Shown here: positions 10,678-19,449 of the stretch, one piece after another
Layout: each line of letters opens with the position of its first letter
Position numbering within the stretch: the first letter of the stretch is position 1
Source of the DNA: a virus
DNA length: 28,259 nt
Reading direction: 5' to 3' (one strand)
IMG/VR virus record: IMGVR_UViG_3300034062_004364
Coordinates: 1-28,259 of that record
Notes under the pieces: generated by a model
What the model was told of the DNA's origin: nothing
The model's input: the letters and a program-made list of their open reading frames with translations, nothing else
Database searches by the model: none
Position numbers and translations under genes: made by a program

Positions 10678-10885
10678 GAAGTACTACGACAGCAACCCTA
10701 AGGCTTACCAAAAGAAGAAGGAGTACGATACAGAGTATCACTCCACCGACGAGCGTAAGAAGTATCGGGCGGAGCTCAACAGAAAGAACCGCCAAGCTGG
10801 AAAGTACGGAAACGGAGATGGTATGGACTACGACCATACCGAGCGTAGGTTTATATCAGCAGTAAAGAACAGATCTAAAAAGTAA
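10667..10885 (+). CDS. Conserved basic protein with YGNGDGMD motif, 72 aa
   Basis: The open frame reaches back to 10601, but that part overlaps the 58-aa gene; I favour GTG at 10667, giving a start of (M)KTKKYYDSNPKAYQKKKEY. It is very basic and helical (TERRFISAVKNRSKK at the end) with a GKYGNGDGMDYDH motif near the middle. I recall similar short proteins with this YGNGDGxD-x-x-H pattern in other Bacteroidota phages, usually near structural genes. A nucleic-acid binding role is plausible but unproven. Confidence 0.7.
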   Translation: MKTKKYYDSNPKAYQKKKEYDTEYHSTDERKKYRAELNRKNRQAGKYGNGDGMDYDHTERRFISAVKNRSKK

Positions 10886-10897
10886 ACAACCCCCAAT

Positions 10898-11593
10898 ATG
10901 AAAAGTACATTATTATCACTGCTTGCTGCTTCAGCACTACTAAGCTGCGCGAGCGAAGAATCGAAAGACGCTAAGGCTCTTAAGATCCACGAAGGCCTTT
11001 ATGCCTTCTGTGGAGCATCAGGTGCGGAGCTTACTGGAAAGCAGATCATAGTTCAGGGAAAGGTATTTGAAGAGGGTTGTTCTATCTGTCCAGTTCTGGA
11101 TGGACCTTCAGTCTCTAATCTCGCTATGGAAGGCTATAGTTTTAGCTGGGGCTCTGAGTTCAGCACCGATAAAAACTTTCAGTACCCAAACAACGACGGA
11201 AGCACAATATGGGACGGTAAGTCAGTGTGGTCTTTGTATTGGTATTTCGATACCTCTAGCTTTATCCCCCAGTACAATCCAAAGACTCAGGATTGGGAGA
11301 TGATGCACCCAAAGAACCGATCGTTTATCGTTAACACAGACTACGCGGTAACAAGCGAGAGCAATATGTTCTGTATGCCCTGTGCGATTTTTGATACCAC
11401 AGAAACAGGAATCGTTCTAGCTAAATGCTACGGACCTATGAATGAGGCTGCTGTTCCTCTGCGTAGGGCTATCGAAGTGAAGACTGGTATGAAGTCAATC
11501 ACCGCAGCGATAGCAGGAAAGCCATACCCGGTGGGGACACCAGTTCCCGTTATGGAGATGAGCAAGAAAGCACAGAAAAAAGCAAAACCATAA
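10898..11593 (+). CDS. Predicted lipoprotein, 231 aa
   Basis: The N-terminus MKSTLLSLLAASALLSC is a lipoprotein signal peptide with the lipobox Cys at residue 17. The mature protein has several Cys pairs (EGCSICP, MFCMPCA, AKCYG) that could form disulphides or bind metal, and aromatic-rich segments such as SVWSLYWYFD. The C-terminus is basic (MSKKAQKKAKP). No known family. In phages, lipoproteins may block superinfection or act as outer-membrane spanins; at 231 aa the former fits better, but this is inference. Stop and next start overlap (TAATG). Confidence 0.75.
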   Translation: MKSTLLSLLAASALLSCASEESKDAKALKIHEGLYAFCGASGAELTGKQIIVQGKVFEEGCSICPVLDGPSVSNLAMEGYSFSWGSEFSTDKNFQYPNNDGSTIWDGKSVWSLYWYFDTSSFIPQYNPKTQDWEMMHPKNRSFIVNTDYAVTSESNMFCMPCAIFDTTETGIVLAKCYGPMNEAAVPLRRAIEVKTGMKSITAAIAGKPYPVGTPVPVMEMSKKAQKKAKP

Positions 11594-11766
11594 TGAAAGC
11601 AAAGAAGAAAGACAGCCACGTAATGGTTCCAGCACCAGCGGGCCACCACTGGATGATGGAGAAAGGTCGTTACTATGTGATGGCTGACAAGGATGGGAAG
11701 TTTACCCCTCACGAAGGAGCTTCGAAGGAGGCAAAATTCCGGCTATACTCCGCCCATCAATCTTAG
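11593..11766 (+). CDS. Hypothetical protein, 57 aa
   Basis: Read directly: ATG at 11593 overlaps the TAA of the lipoprotein gene, and TAG is at 11764-11766. The protein (MKAKKKDSHVMVPAPAGHHW then MMEKGRYYVMADKDGKFTPH) has a basic start and a region like a small beta unit. It runs 65 bases into the 3' end of the convergent gene at 11702-12331. No family recognised; the MKAK start is shared with two genes upstream. Confidence 0.65.
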   Translation: MKAKKKDSHVMVPAPAGHHWMMEKGRYYVMADKDGKFTPHEGASKEAKFRLYSAHQS

Positions 11767-12331
11767 CCTGAGCTATAATCTTCTTGCCAAGGGGAGTATC
11801 CTCGTGGCCCTTTAGCTTTCTGCCCAAAAGAACTGTAGGTATACCCTCTGCCCTGTTTGGGATGGTCTTGTTGATAGTTTTTTTGTCGTACTGAAGCTCC
11901 ACAGTCTCCCTACCGGAGGCTATATCCCTCCATCTTTCCACAATCATACGCCCCTGCTGGGTTAGTGAGTACCTTTTTCGGTAGTTCCACCTGTTCTCAT
12001 CACGAAACCACATAGAGGTGTCCTTGTGGATGTCGATATCCTCCATCGAGAAGTAGTCGAACAGCAATTCCCGCTTCCTCATCCTAACAGTTAGCCAGTC
12101 CTTTGTCTGGTTGTAGGACTTCGACAGCTGTTGTCCCATCCACTCGATGGTAAAAAACTCTAGGTCGTAGGCAAACAGAAGGAAGTCTACCTGTATTGGC
12201 AGTAGCTTATACTCCTGCTTCATAAACTTGTTGGCGTGCCAGACGAATTTGTATAGGGTAGGCCCACGATCGTCGCGGTAGGCGAAGTCCCTAAACTTTA
12301 GGTCTTCCTTTTTCTTGAACTTTTTAGCCAA
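11702..12331 (-). CDS. Possible winged-helix regulator, 209 aa, only minus-strand gene of the right arm
   Basis: Starts at a TTG (12331), preceded by a minus-strand TAnnTTTG box. The basic N-terminus (MAKKFKKKEDLKFRDFAYRD) is followed by a helical region YKLLPIQVDFLLFAYDLEFF, TIEWMGQQLSKSYNQTKDWL and then YSLTQQGRMIVERWRD (about 141-156), which looks like the last strand and helix of a winged-helix domain (MarR/PadR-like). That makes a DNA-binding regulator likely. The C-terminal 50 residues are basic and poorly structured. Its divergent orientation from the structural genes would suit a switch for late expression. Fold call is by eye. Confidence 0.6.
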   Translation of the reverse strand: MAKKFKKKEDLKFRDFAYRDDRGPTLYKFVWHANKFMKQEYKLLPIQVDFLLFAYDLEFFTIEWMGQQLSKSYNQTKDWLTVRMRKRELLFDYFSMEDIDIHKDTSMWFRDENRWNYRKRYSLTQQGRMIVERWRDIASGRETVELQYDKKTINKTIPNRAEGIPTVLLGRKLKGHEDTPLGKKIIAQAKIDGRSIAGILPPSKLLREG

Positions 12332-12343
12332 TGAAGTAAATTG

Positions 12344-12362
12344 TATCTTTGTAGCAAAAGTA
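12344..12362. promoter_or_regulatory. Back-to-back promoter boxes between 11702-12331 and 12369-13346
   Basis: On the plus strand TATCTTTG (12344-12351) lies 17 bases before the ATG at 12369. On the minus strand TACTTTTG (12362-12355) lies upstream of the TTG at 12331. The two boxes are only three bases apart and face opposite ways, so RNA polymerase can occupy only one at a time. Confidence 0.55.
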
Positions 12363-12368
12363 CGAAAT

Positions 12369-13346
12369 ATGGGAACACTTAGTGGTCAGCGCGTAAAAGA
12401 TGCATTCGGTTCACTCCTTAAGATGGAGAGCGGAACAGCAACCTCGACGACTAAAATAATTGAAGACGGAGCAGGAAACGATACCGCCCTCAAACTGTCA
12501 ACGGTAAAGGTTGAGGTAAACGGAACTCTTGCCTTCACCTCTGCCCCAAGTACTGGGTCTACTGAAGTAGCAGCCCTTTTCCTTGACGCTAGCAATAACA
12601 TTGTAAAGCGTAACCTTGGAACCGCAGCGTTTACCTCAGGGGCTAGCCTAACGCCCGTTGCTCCGCTAAACATAGCTAGCAACATTATCTCCATCAGCGC
12701 ACCAACGACCTTGTCGCAGCTTACGGAGGCTACCGTTGCCATTGCAGACACCTTCCTTATCTATGATGCAACAGCTACCGTATACAAGTATGTGACCCTT
12801 GAGGACCTAACCCAGTATATGGCGGCCAACATCACCGCTGCATCACCGGGGTCTAACGGACAGATTCTTTACAACGATGGTGGAACTTCAGCAGGAGCTT
12901 CGGGGCTGTCGTACAATGACTCACCAGCCTCTGAGCAGTTTACATTTACAGGGCTAGACTTCGTTCAACGCGAGGTGTCCTCTGGAACCTGTGCCTTCTA
13001 CAGCCGCTCTGATAGCGCTGTAATCAACAACGCAGTTACCAATGGTGTGGTAACAACCTTAGAGGCAAATCTTTTTGCAGGGGCTGTTATTGTTGACTAT
13101 ATGATCTACAACTCAGGGTCTACCACTGTTCGTGTTGGTGAGATACACATTGTATGGAACCCATCAAACCTAGCAACAGCTCCATCAATTGTCGATTCTA
13201 TCAAGACGTCAATCGGAACCTCTACCGCTGCAACCTTTGTCTTCAACGCATTTATAAATTCTACTACGCTACAGCTTCGTGCCACCAATACGTTTGGCGC
13301 GAATATGACGGTACTTCTAAACTTCAAAGCCTTCTACGCATTCTAG
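12369..13346 (+). CDS. Tail fibre or decoration-like protein, 325 aa
   Basis: The frame can be read from 12315, but the promoter box lies within that stretch, so ATG 12369 (MGTLSGQRVKDAFGSLLKME) is chosen. The middle has fibre-type strings such as VEVNGTLAFTSAPSTGSTEV, AALFLDASNNIVKRNLG and SPGSNGQILYNDGGTSAG, which are typical of Bacteroidota phage fibres. The C-terminal 120 residues (from about VQREVSSGTCAFYS) appear to be a compact beta domain. A role as receptor-binding or head-decoration protein is likely; the exact location in the virion is unknown. Confidence 0.7.
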   Translation: MGTLSGQRVKDAFGSLLKMESGTATSTTKIIEDGAGNDTALKLSTVKVEVNGTLAFTSAPSTGSTEVAALFLDASNNIVKRNLGTAAFTSGASLTPVAPLNIASNIISISAPTTLSQLTEATVAIADTFLIYDATATVYKYVTLEDLTQYMAANITAASPGSNGQILYNDGGTSAGASGLSYNDSPASEQFTFTGLDFVQREVSSGTCAFYSRSDSAVINNAVTNGVVTTLEANLFAGAVIVDYMIYNSGSTTVRVGEIHIVWNPSNLATAPSIVDSIKTSIGTSTAATFVFNAFINSTTLQLRATNTFGANMTVLLNFKAFYAF

Positions 13347-13347
13347 T

Positions 13348-13650
13348 ATGAATGATGAAGAAAAGGCTAGGGCTAGGATTGAGCTGTTTATGTTTGCAAA
13401 GAACAGCTTCGATGACATATTGAACAAAGCCGAGGATCTAGGTCTGCTTGATGAATTTATGATGATTGCATCAGCAGGCCTTGTGGTAGACCAAATAGAC
13501 GGAAACAGCATTGTTGAGTCTGTGTCTAACATAAACGTAGACACCAAGGAGGAGATGATTTCCTTGATCACATACCTTATGTCTTCCTACAGCGAGGACG
13601 ACGAAGCCGACGATACAACCAATATAGATTATTGGCTAAATTTGAACTAA
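13348..13650 (+). CDS. Hypothetical acidic protein, 100 aa
   Basis: Not recognised. Begins one base after the stop of the fibre-like gene. Mostly helical and acidic (MNDEEKARARIELFMFAKNS, then FDDILNKAEDLGLLDEFMM), with a Ser/Glu/Asp-rich end (SSYSEDDEADDTTNIDYW). No membrane segment. Position in the structural operon suggests an assembly or accessory protein. Confidence 0.75.
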   Translation: MNDEEKARARIELFMFAKNSFDDILNKAEDLGLLDEFMMIASAGLVVDQIDGNSIVESVSNINVDTKEEMISLITYLMSSYSEDDEADDTTNIDYWLNLN

Positions 13651-13661
13651 ATTAAAATGAA

Positions 13662-13895
13662 ATGGAACTTATCAGAAAAATCATTGCGGGAACCGACCCA
13701 CTGAAAGCCTTAGCCTACTATGTAGGCCAGAAGGCAGGGGACGGAGAGATCGATTCAATCGTTCTCGACGGTTCTCACCTCCACTACCACGGGGAGCGCA
13801 AGTACTTAATATACCTAAAGAAGGAAGACACGCTTATGCTGTGGAAGACTATCGAGGGTATGCCAGTTATAGTAGAATACGACTGTAACTTCTAG
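13662..13895 (+). CDS. Small conserved phage protein ending IVEYDCNF, 77 aa
   Basis: Function unknown. MELIRKIIAGTDPLKALAYY then VGQKAGDGEIDSIVLDGSHL and the C-terminal MPVIVEYDCNF. I recall near-identical layouts in other Bacteroidota phages, where such a protein sits before the packaging genes, so I treat it as conserved; this is memory, not a search. Eleven bases follow the preceding stop. Its TAG stop is within the first bases of a strong terminator hairpin. Confidence 0.75.
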   Translation: MELIRKIIAGTDPLKALAYYVGQKAGDGEIDSIVLDGSHLHYHGERKYLIYLKKEDTLMLWKTIEGMPVIVEYDCNF

Positions 13896-13926
13896 TTGTA
13901 ACCGACTTACAACTTTTATTTATTTT
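13894..13926 (+). terminator. Rho-independent terminator
   Basis: AGTTGTAA (13894-13901) and TTACAACT (13907-13914) form a perfect 8-bp stem around a 5-base loop, followed by a T-rich tract (TTTATTTATTTT). It overlaps the stop of the 77-aa gene. No TAnnTTTG promoter is obvious before the next gene at 13937, so some read-through is probably needed. Confidence 0.8.
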
Positions 13927-13936
13927 AATTAAACAT

Positions 13937-14515
13937 ATGATACCATTGTACCACATCCTAGTGCACATACCTAGCGCTGTAAACGACACCATCAAGGTGG
14001 GAGAGTCAGAGCTTTACCTCGACACTAAGTTCAACGAGTTCCAACACCGAACTATGAAGGCTAAGGTTGTAGGCATTCCAGCCAAGTTCAAGTCCGAGCT
14101 AGAGATAGGAGACTACGTATTCCATCACCACCACGTTGCGCTCAACGACACCCAAGTCGTTGACCCTAAAGAAAAGATATACCGCGTCAACTACGACCCC
14201 TTCGGCGGTCAGGGCAATCAGGCATACCTCATCGAGAAGCCTGACGGAAGCCTTATAGCTGTTGCTGATTGGGTTTTCCTAGAGCCCTTTGATATTGACG
14301 CTGACAAGGAGAAAAGCTTCATAGAAATCATCACCCTCAAAGAACCAGAAAAGCGCTGGGGCCGTATCGTTTATGGAAGCCAGTGGCTAGAGGAAGAAGG
14401 TCTCGCTGTGGGCGACGTGGTGTACTTCGCCAAGGACGCAGACTACGAGATGGACATCAATGGCCGCAAGCTGTGGCGTATGCAAATCCACCACCTGATA
14501 TGTCAAAAGCTGTAA
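13937..14515 (+). CDS. Protein with two GroES/Cpn10-like segments, 192 aa
   Basis: Looks like two copies of a co-chaperonin-type beta barrel. The first (about 20-110) has KAKVVGIPAKFKSELEIGDY VFHHHHV in two parts, then ADWVFLEPF. The second (about 130-192) has WGRIVYGSQWLEEEGLAVGD followed by VVYFAKDADYEMDINGRKLW and a final IHHLI, which resembles the GroES pattern of V-GD-V-F-KYAGTE-x-DG...D-I. If right, it could help fold the capsid protein with host GroEL, as T4 gp31 does. The similarity is by eye and distant. Its 3' end overlaps the next gene by 16 bases. Confidence 0.55.
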   Translation: MIPLYHILVHIPSAVNDTIKVGESELYLDTKFNEFQHRTMKAKVVGIPAKFKSELEIGDYVFHHHHVALNDTQVVDPKEKIYRVNYDPFGGQGNQAYLIEKPDGSLIAVADWVFLEPFDIDADKEKSFIEIITLKEPEKRWGRIVYGSQWLEEEGLAVGDVVYFAKDADYEMDINGRKLWRMQIHHLICQKL

Positions 14516-14793
14516 AGTTCACAACAGTTAACGCTGCGCGTAACCTCATCTCCGCGATGGAGGCTGCAATCAGTAATATGACCGAGGAGATACGCAAGCC
14601 GGTAGACCCCGATTTAACGGGGTCCGCCCGCAAGGCAGAGCTGCAGGCCATCAAGGACACAGCCCTAGCCTGCAAGGAGCTTATCGTAGAGAGGCAGAAG
14701 CTAGAGCAGCTTGTTGGCGACATCGAGGAGTCCGGATCCTTTGAAAAGGAGAAGGACTTCAAGGGAGGCTTCGCTGAGAGGATGGCAAGATAA
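14500..14793 (+). CDS. Candidate small terminase subunit, 97 aa
   Basis: The frame reaches back to 14383 but would overlap the previous gene by over 130 bases; ATG 14500 gives MSKAVKFTTVNAARNLISAM. The middle is a charged helical region (ISNMTEEIRKPVDPDLTGSA, then RKAELQAIKDTALACKELIV) with good coiled-coil potential. It lies directly before TerL with TAATG overlap, the usual place for TerS. No helix-turn-helix is evident, so the call is based on position, size and helicity. Confidence 0.5.
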   Translation: MSKAVKFTTVNAARNLISAMEAAISNMTEEIRKPVDPDLTGSARKAELQAIKDTALACKELIVERQKLEQLVGDIEESGSFEKEKDFKGGFAERMAR

Positions 14794-16904
14794 TGGCTGG
14801 ACTTAAGGTAATAGACAAGCAGGAGGCGATAAACATCTGTCCGAACAACTCGGACGGACCTATCATTGAGATAGAGTCCCTAAGTATTCAGTTACCAAAG
14901 CCGGAGAGTTTTCTCTTTAGCGGCCTACCAAAGGAGCAGCAGATGTGGAAGCGACAGGAGATACCTAGGGAGCTTGCACAGATAAACAGTATGGACGACT
15001 GGTACGAGTCCCCACGTGAGTTCCAGCAGAAGTGGAGCCCCTACATCGAGCAGGAGTTCAAGAGACGTAAGGAGGGACTGTGGTTTATGAACAACGGAGA
15101 GGAGACATACATCACTGGTCACCACTATATGTTCCTTCAGTGGAGCTCCATAGACATCGGATACCCTACGTACCTAGACTTCCAGCGCAAGCTGTTTGTC
15201 CACCTCTCGGCCTGCGAGGCAGACCCTCGGTGTCTTGGGCAGATATACACCAAGTGCAGACGTTCTGGATATACCAATATGAGTGCAGCGGTACTTGTTG
15301 ACGAGGGAAGTCAGGTGAAGGAGAAGCTGTTGGGCATTATGAGCAAGACAGGAACAGACGCTCAGGAGGCGGTTTTCGGCTCTAAGATCATTCCCATATT
15401 CAAGGGCTACCCATTCTTCTTTTCTCCTATTATTGACGGAACTACAAACCCGCGTATGGAGCTCGCCTTCCGCGAGCCCTCGAAGAGGATTACCAAGAAG
15501 AACAAGACGACCTCACGAGGTGAGGCTCTGGACACTATAATCAACTGGAAAAATACCACCAACAACGCATACGACGGAAGCAAGACCCATATGTTGTTTC
15601 TTGATGAGGCCGGTAAGTGGCTGAATCCTAACGACATAAGAGAGGTGTGGAGAATCCATAGGACCTGTCTTTTGGTTGGACGTAGGGTAATTGGGAAGGC
15701 GATGGTGGGCTCCACGGTAAACCCGCTTGATAAGGGCGGAAGGGAGTTTAGGAATTTGTACTACGACTCCGACCCCAACGACCGAAACGAGAACGGAAGG
15801 ACCAAGAGCGGGCTTTATAAGATATTCATCCCGGCATACGATGCGATGGAGGGATTCTTCAGCCAGTACGGACTTCCTATTGTTGAAGACCCAGAGTCTC
15901 CAATGCTTACCGAGGACGGAACCCTTACCGAGATAGGTGCTAGGACGTTCTTAAAGAACGAGAGAAAGGGTCAGCAGAACAACAGCTACGAGCTCAACGA
16001 GATTATCCGTCAGTTCCCCTTCACCGAGGACGAGGCGTTCCGCGACTCGACCAAGAGTTCTCTGTTCAACATCCAGAAGATATACGAGCAGATACAACAT
16101 AACGAGGAGCTTTACCCAAACCCAGTGGTCATCGGCAACTTTCAATGGAAAGACGGGAAGATGGACAGCGAGGTGATCTTCGCCCCCGACCCTAATGGGC
16201 GGTGGCGTGTGGCTTGGCTAGCACCTGCTGATATTCGAAATAAACGAAAGATTGAGAACAATAAAGCTGTTGCCCCCAATGGTGCATTCGGAGTTATGGG
16301 TGTTGACTCCTACGACCTTGACACTACCCTTGACTACAGGTCTTCAAAGGGTGCCTGCCACGTGTACAACAAGTTCTCGATGGAGCATCCTTCTAATATG
16401 TTTGTCGCGGAGTACGCTTCACGGCCTCCGCTTGCCAAGATATTCTACGAGGACATTCTTATGGCTGCCGTCTTCTATGGGTACCCTGTACTGATAGAGA
16501 ACAACAAGTACGGCATCGCTAGATATTTTGAGTCAAGAGGGTACGACGAGTACCTTATGAACCGCCCTGCCCACCTTGCCTCTACTTCTTCAAAGATGAA
16601 CGTAAAGACAAAGGGAATACCTTCCAACAGCCAAGATGTGATACAAGCTCACGCTCAGGCTATTGAGTCCTACATCCACGACCACGTAGGCCTCCACAAC
16701 GAGACCGGCAAGTTCGGACGTATGTACCTAAACAGGACACTTGAGGACTGGATAAACTTTAAGATAGACGACAGGACAAAGTTTGACTTAACAATCAGCT
16801 CAGGGCTGGCGCTGCTTGCCGCCCAGAAGCAGGTCAAAGAAGTCAAAAAGACAAACTTCAATGAGAGGATATTCTTTAGAAAGGGTAAGGAAATTAGGCG
16901 ATAA
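14793..16904 (+). CDS. terL: Terminase large subunit (ATPase and nuclease), 703 aa
   Basis: Motor that packages DNA into the capsid and cuts the concatemer. ATPase domain: variant Walker A KCRRSGYT (154-161), Walker B THMLFLDE with D271 and E272, and motif III GSTVN (306-310). Nuclease domain of RNase H type: GVDSYD with D505, LIENNKYG with E569, and a late Asp in TKFDLTISSGLALLA (about D665). The Walker A lysine is at its start rather than in a classic GKT, as in many TerL proteins. Length is within the usual upper range. The gene follows the candidate TerS and precedes the portal. Confidence 0.92.
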   Translation: MAGLKVIDKQEAINICPNNSDGPIIEIESLSIQLPKPESFLFSGLPKEQQMWKRQEIPRELAQINSMDDWYESPREFQQKWSPYIEQEFKRRKEGLWFMNNGEETYITGHHYMFLQWSSIDIGYPTYLDFQRKLFVHLSACEADPRCLGQIYTKCRRSGYTNMSAAVLVDEGSQVKEKLLGIMSKTGTDAQEAVFGSKIIPIFKGYPFFFSPIIDGTTNPRMELAFREPSKRITKKNKTTSRGEALDTIINWKNTTNNAYDGSKTHMLFLDEAGKWLNPNDIREVWRIHRTCLLVGRRVIGKAMVGSTVNPLDKGGREFRNLYYDSDPNDRNENGRTKSGLYKIFIPAYDAMEGFFSQYGLPIVEDPESPMLTEDGTLTEIGARTFLKNERKGQQNNSYELNEIIRQFPFTEDEAFRDSTKSSLFNIQKIYEQIQHNEELYPNPVVIGNFQWKDGKMDSEVIFAPDPNGRWRVAWLAPADIRNKRKIENNKAVAPNGAFGVMGVDSYDLDTTLDYRSSKGACHVYNKFSMEHPSNMFVAEYASRPPLAKIFYEDILMAAVFYGYPVLIENNKYGIARYFESRGYDEYLMNRPAHLASTSSKMNVKTKGIPSNSQDVIQAHAQAIESYIHDHVGLHNETGKFGRMYLNRTLEDWINFKIDDRTKFDLTISSGLALLAAQKQVKEVKKTNFNERIFFRKGKEIRR

Positions 16905-16914
16905 GTTAAGTTCG

Positions 16915-16922
16915 TACCTTTG
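16915..16922 (+). promoter_or_regulatory. -7 box upstream of the portal gene
   Basis: TACCTTTG lies between the TerL stop and the portal ATG (17 bases of leader). A clear -33 TTG at the usual spacing is not seen. Confidence 0.55.
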
Positions 16923-16939
16923 TCCATAAACTCCGATAA

Positions 16940-19396
16940 ATGGATCAATACTCTGTAAAAAGTAACTCATACGACTCTACGTTCCCAGACCCTTTTGCCT
17001 CACACGATGTAAAGGTGGGCAAGAGGTACGGTCTTCAGTACGCAAAGGCTATATACGGCCAGTGGGGAAGCGCCCAGTACGAGGGGTCTCTGTACAGCAA
17101 AAGATTCCGTGAGTTTGAAGTCTCTAGGGACTACGCCAACGGAACCCAAGATACATCCATCTACAAGCAGATACTTACCTCTCTTGACCCGAACAACGGT
17201 GATGGGTCCTTGGTAAACCTAGACTGGACACCAGTTCCTATCGTTCCCAAGTTCGTAAAGATTGTAGTCAACAAGATTCTGTCTTCTAAGTTCTACCCCA
17301 ACATTGAAGCTGTTGATCCTTTGTCGCGCAGTGAGAAGGACTACGAGAAAAATAAGATGAAGATATTCATCGAGAACAAGGACATCCTAAAGGAGGCGAA
17401 GGACTCAGGACTTCGCACCGAGGTAGACCCAGACTCTCTTCCCGATACTGCTGAGGAGACCGAAATTTTCCTTGAGACTAACATCAAGACCGCTGCGGAG
17501 ATTGCTGCCCAGATTGGCATTAATCTAACGCTAAGCTGGAATGACTTCGACGAGCGCATTTTTAGGCGCAATGTCGAAGACCTCGTCACCTGTGGTATTG
17601 CTGTCACCAAGCGCAGCAACGACCCCAACTACGGAATCGTTGAGGACTATGTAGACCCAGCATTCTTTATCCACAGCTTTACCTCTGACCCCAACTTTAC
17701 GGATATAACCTACGCAGGCCACGTAAAGCGTATGAGCATCTCTGAACTTAAGCGCACAGCAGGCAACCAGTTCACCGAGGACGAGTACGAGAAGATGGCA
17801 AGGACGGTTATGAACCGCTTTGGCAATGACTCTAGCAGGCTGATGGGCTCTGGGTACGACCCAGGTATGGAGCGCTACTACTACGGATACGACGAGTACA
17901 CCATTGAAGTACTTGACTTTGAGTTTATTAGCGTTGACAACATCATCTTTGAGAAGAAGGAGTCCCGTTTTGGAAACATTGGCTTCTACTACAAGGGCCA
18001 CAAGTACAATGCCCCACAGCAGAGTGTGTATGATAGGGAGGCTGTCTATATGCAGAACCAGACGCTGTATGGTGGTAATTACATCCTAGGGACTGACTAC
18101 ATCTACGACTACGGGTTGAAGAAGAACATTCCTAAAAATGTTCACGACCTCACCCGAACCCGGATGAGCTACAGCATTGTGGCCACCAACATCCGCAAGT
18201 CTATCCCTAAGTCTATGGTCAGCGGCATCATCGGCTTTGCCGACCAGCTGCAGATCACCCACCTAAAGCTCCAGCAGTCTATCGCCAAGGCTAAGCCTGA
18301 TGGATTGATTATCGACATCGAAGGACTTGAGAACGTACAGTTAGGGCGTGGCGGAGAGCTACAGCCTTTAGACCTTCAAGACATCTACGAGCAGACAGGT
18401 ATCTTCTACTACCGCAGTAAGAACCCCGATGGTAGCTTCCAGAACCCACCGATCCGTCCCCTTGAGAACGGTATTAGGAACATCAACGAGCTCATCACCA
18501 TCTACAACCACGCCCTGCGTATGATTCGTGATGCTACGGGCATCAACGAGGTTATGGACGGAACGAGTCCTAAGGGAGACCAGCTTGTTGGCGTACGCCA
18601 GCAGCAACTGGCGGCAGGCAACAATGCTCTTGGGGATATTAGCAATGCAGCGATTGTGCTGTACCGCAGGATCTGTGAGGACGTTGTGAAGTGTCTTCAG
18701 ATACTTCCTCCTAAGTCTATCCTGTACAAGGCCTACGAGACGGCGATTGGCAGGGAGAATATGGCGGTGCTGTCGAGTTTCTCTAATCTGCCTATGTACA
18801 ACTTCGGCGTTAGGGTCGTCGCTGATATGAACGAGATTGACCGTATGTACCTCGAGCAAAACATCCAGGCCTCTATTGCCCAGGGCGAGCTTGACATCGA
18901 GGATGCGATTGCTATCCGTCAGTTAAGGGACATCGACCAAGCCGAGAGGTTGCTTATTGTACGCCGTAAGAAGCGTATGAAGGTTCGGCAGGAGATGGCC
19001 CAGCAGAACTCTCAGTTCCAGGCTCAGGCCAACGCACAGGTCGCTCAGGTTACAAGCCAAGCTAAGATGCAGGAAGACCAGATGAAGGCCCAGCTTGATG
19101 CTCAGAAGATTCAGCTAGAGGCTGAGGCTAAGGCTCAGCTGCTACAGGTAGAGTACGGACTTAAGATGCAGTTGGCTCAGCTGCAAGGAGACTACGGAAT
19201 CAAAGAGCAGCAGATAGAGTCGGGTGTACGCCAGACTGCCGATCAGGAGGCTGAGGACCGTAAGGACAACCGCATTAAGGAACAAGCAGTTGCGCAAAGC
19301 AAACTGATTGCCCAGCGCAAGGGAGACCGTGCGGAGTTAGAGAAGCAGGACCTCGAGGGTCAGGAGGATATTGTGGATATCATATTGAATCAATAA
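16940..19396 (+). CDS. Portal protein, 818 aa
   Basis: Dodecameric connector through which DNA enters the head. Position directly after TerL, length and content agree: an N-terminal region rich in Asp/Tyr (DWTPVPIVPKFVKIVVNKIL at about 95-114), a long central domain with KSIPKSMVSGIIGFADQLQI and DATGINEVMDGTSPKGDQLV (about 533-552), then a helix and a C-terminal coiled coil rich in Gln, Ala and Lys (about 685-805, for example QAKMQEDQMKAQLDAQKIQL). The long coiled-coil tail is larger than in most portals and may reach into the head. No frameshift seen. Confidence 0.85.
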   Translation: MDQYSVKSNSYDSTFPDPFASHDVKVGKRYGLQYAKAIYGQWGSAQYEGSLYSKRFREFEVSRDYANGTQDTSIYKQILTSLDPNNGDGSLVNLDWTPVPIVPKFVKIVVNKILSSKFYPNIEAVDPLSRSEKDYEKNKMKIFIENKDILKEAKDSGLRTEVDPDSLPDTAEETEIFLETNIKTAAEIAAQIGINLTLSWNDFDERIFRRNVEDLVTCGIAVTKRSNDPNYGIVEDYVDPAFFIHSFTSDPNFTDITYAGHVKRMSISELKRTAGNQFTEDEYEKMARTVMNRFGNDSSRLMGSGYDPGMERYYYGYDEYTIEVLDFEFISVDNIIFEKKESRFGNIGFYYKGHKYNAPQQSVYDREAVYMQNQTLYGGNYILGTDYIYDYGLKKNIPKNVHDLTRTRMSYSIVATNIRKSIPKSMVSGIIGFADQLQITHLKLQQSIAKAKPDGLIIDIEGLENVQLGRGGELQPLDLQDIYEQTGIFYYRSKNPDGSFQNPPIRPLENGIRNINELITIYNHALRMIRDATGINEVMDGTSPKGDQLVGVRQQQLAAGNNALGDISNAAIVLYRRICEDVVKCLQILPPKSILYKAYETAIGRENMAVLSSFSNLPMYNFGVRVVADMNEIDRMYLEQNIQASIAQGELDIEDAIAIRQLRDIDQAERLLIVRRKKRMKVRQEMAQQNSQFQAQANAQVAQVTSQAKMQEDQMKAQLDAQKIQLEAEAKAQLLQVEYGLKMQLAQLQGDYGIKEQQIESGVRQTADQEAEDRKDNRIKEQAVAQSKLIAQRKGDRAELEKQDLEGQEDIVDIILNQ

Positions 19397-19397
19397 C

Positions 19398-19405
19398 TAT
19401 CTTTG
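19398..19405 (+). promoter_or_regulatory. -7 box after the portal gene
   Basis: TATCTTTG directly after the portal stop, 44 bases before the GTG at 19450. The leader in between includes an AT-rich run (TTTTTAACCTTTAAACTTT). Confidence 0.55.
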
Positions 19406-19449
19406 TAGGGCATTAGCGTTGCTTTTTAACCTTTAAACTTTACACCATT

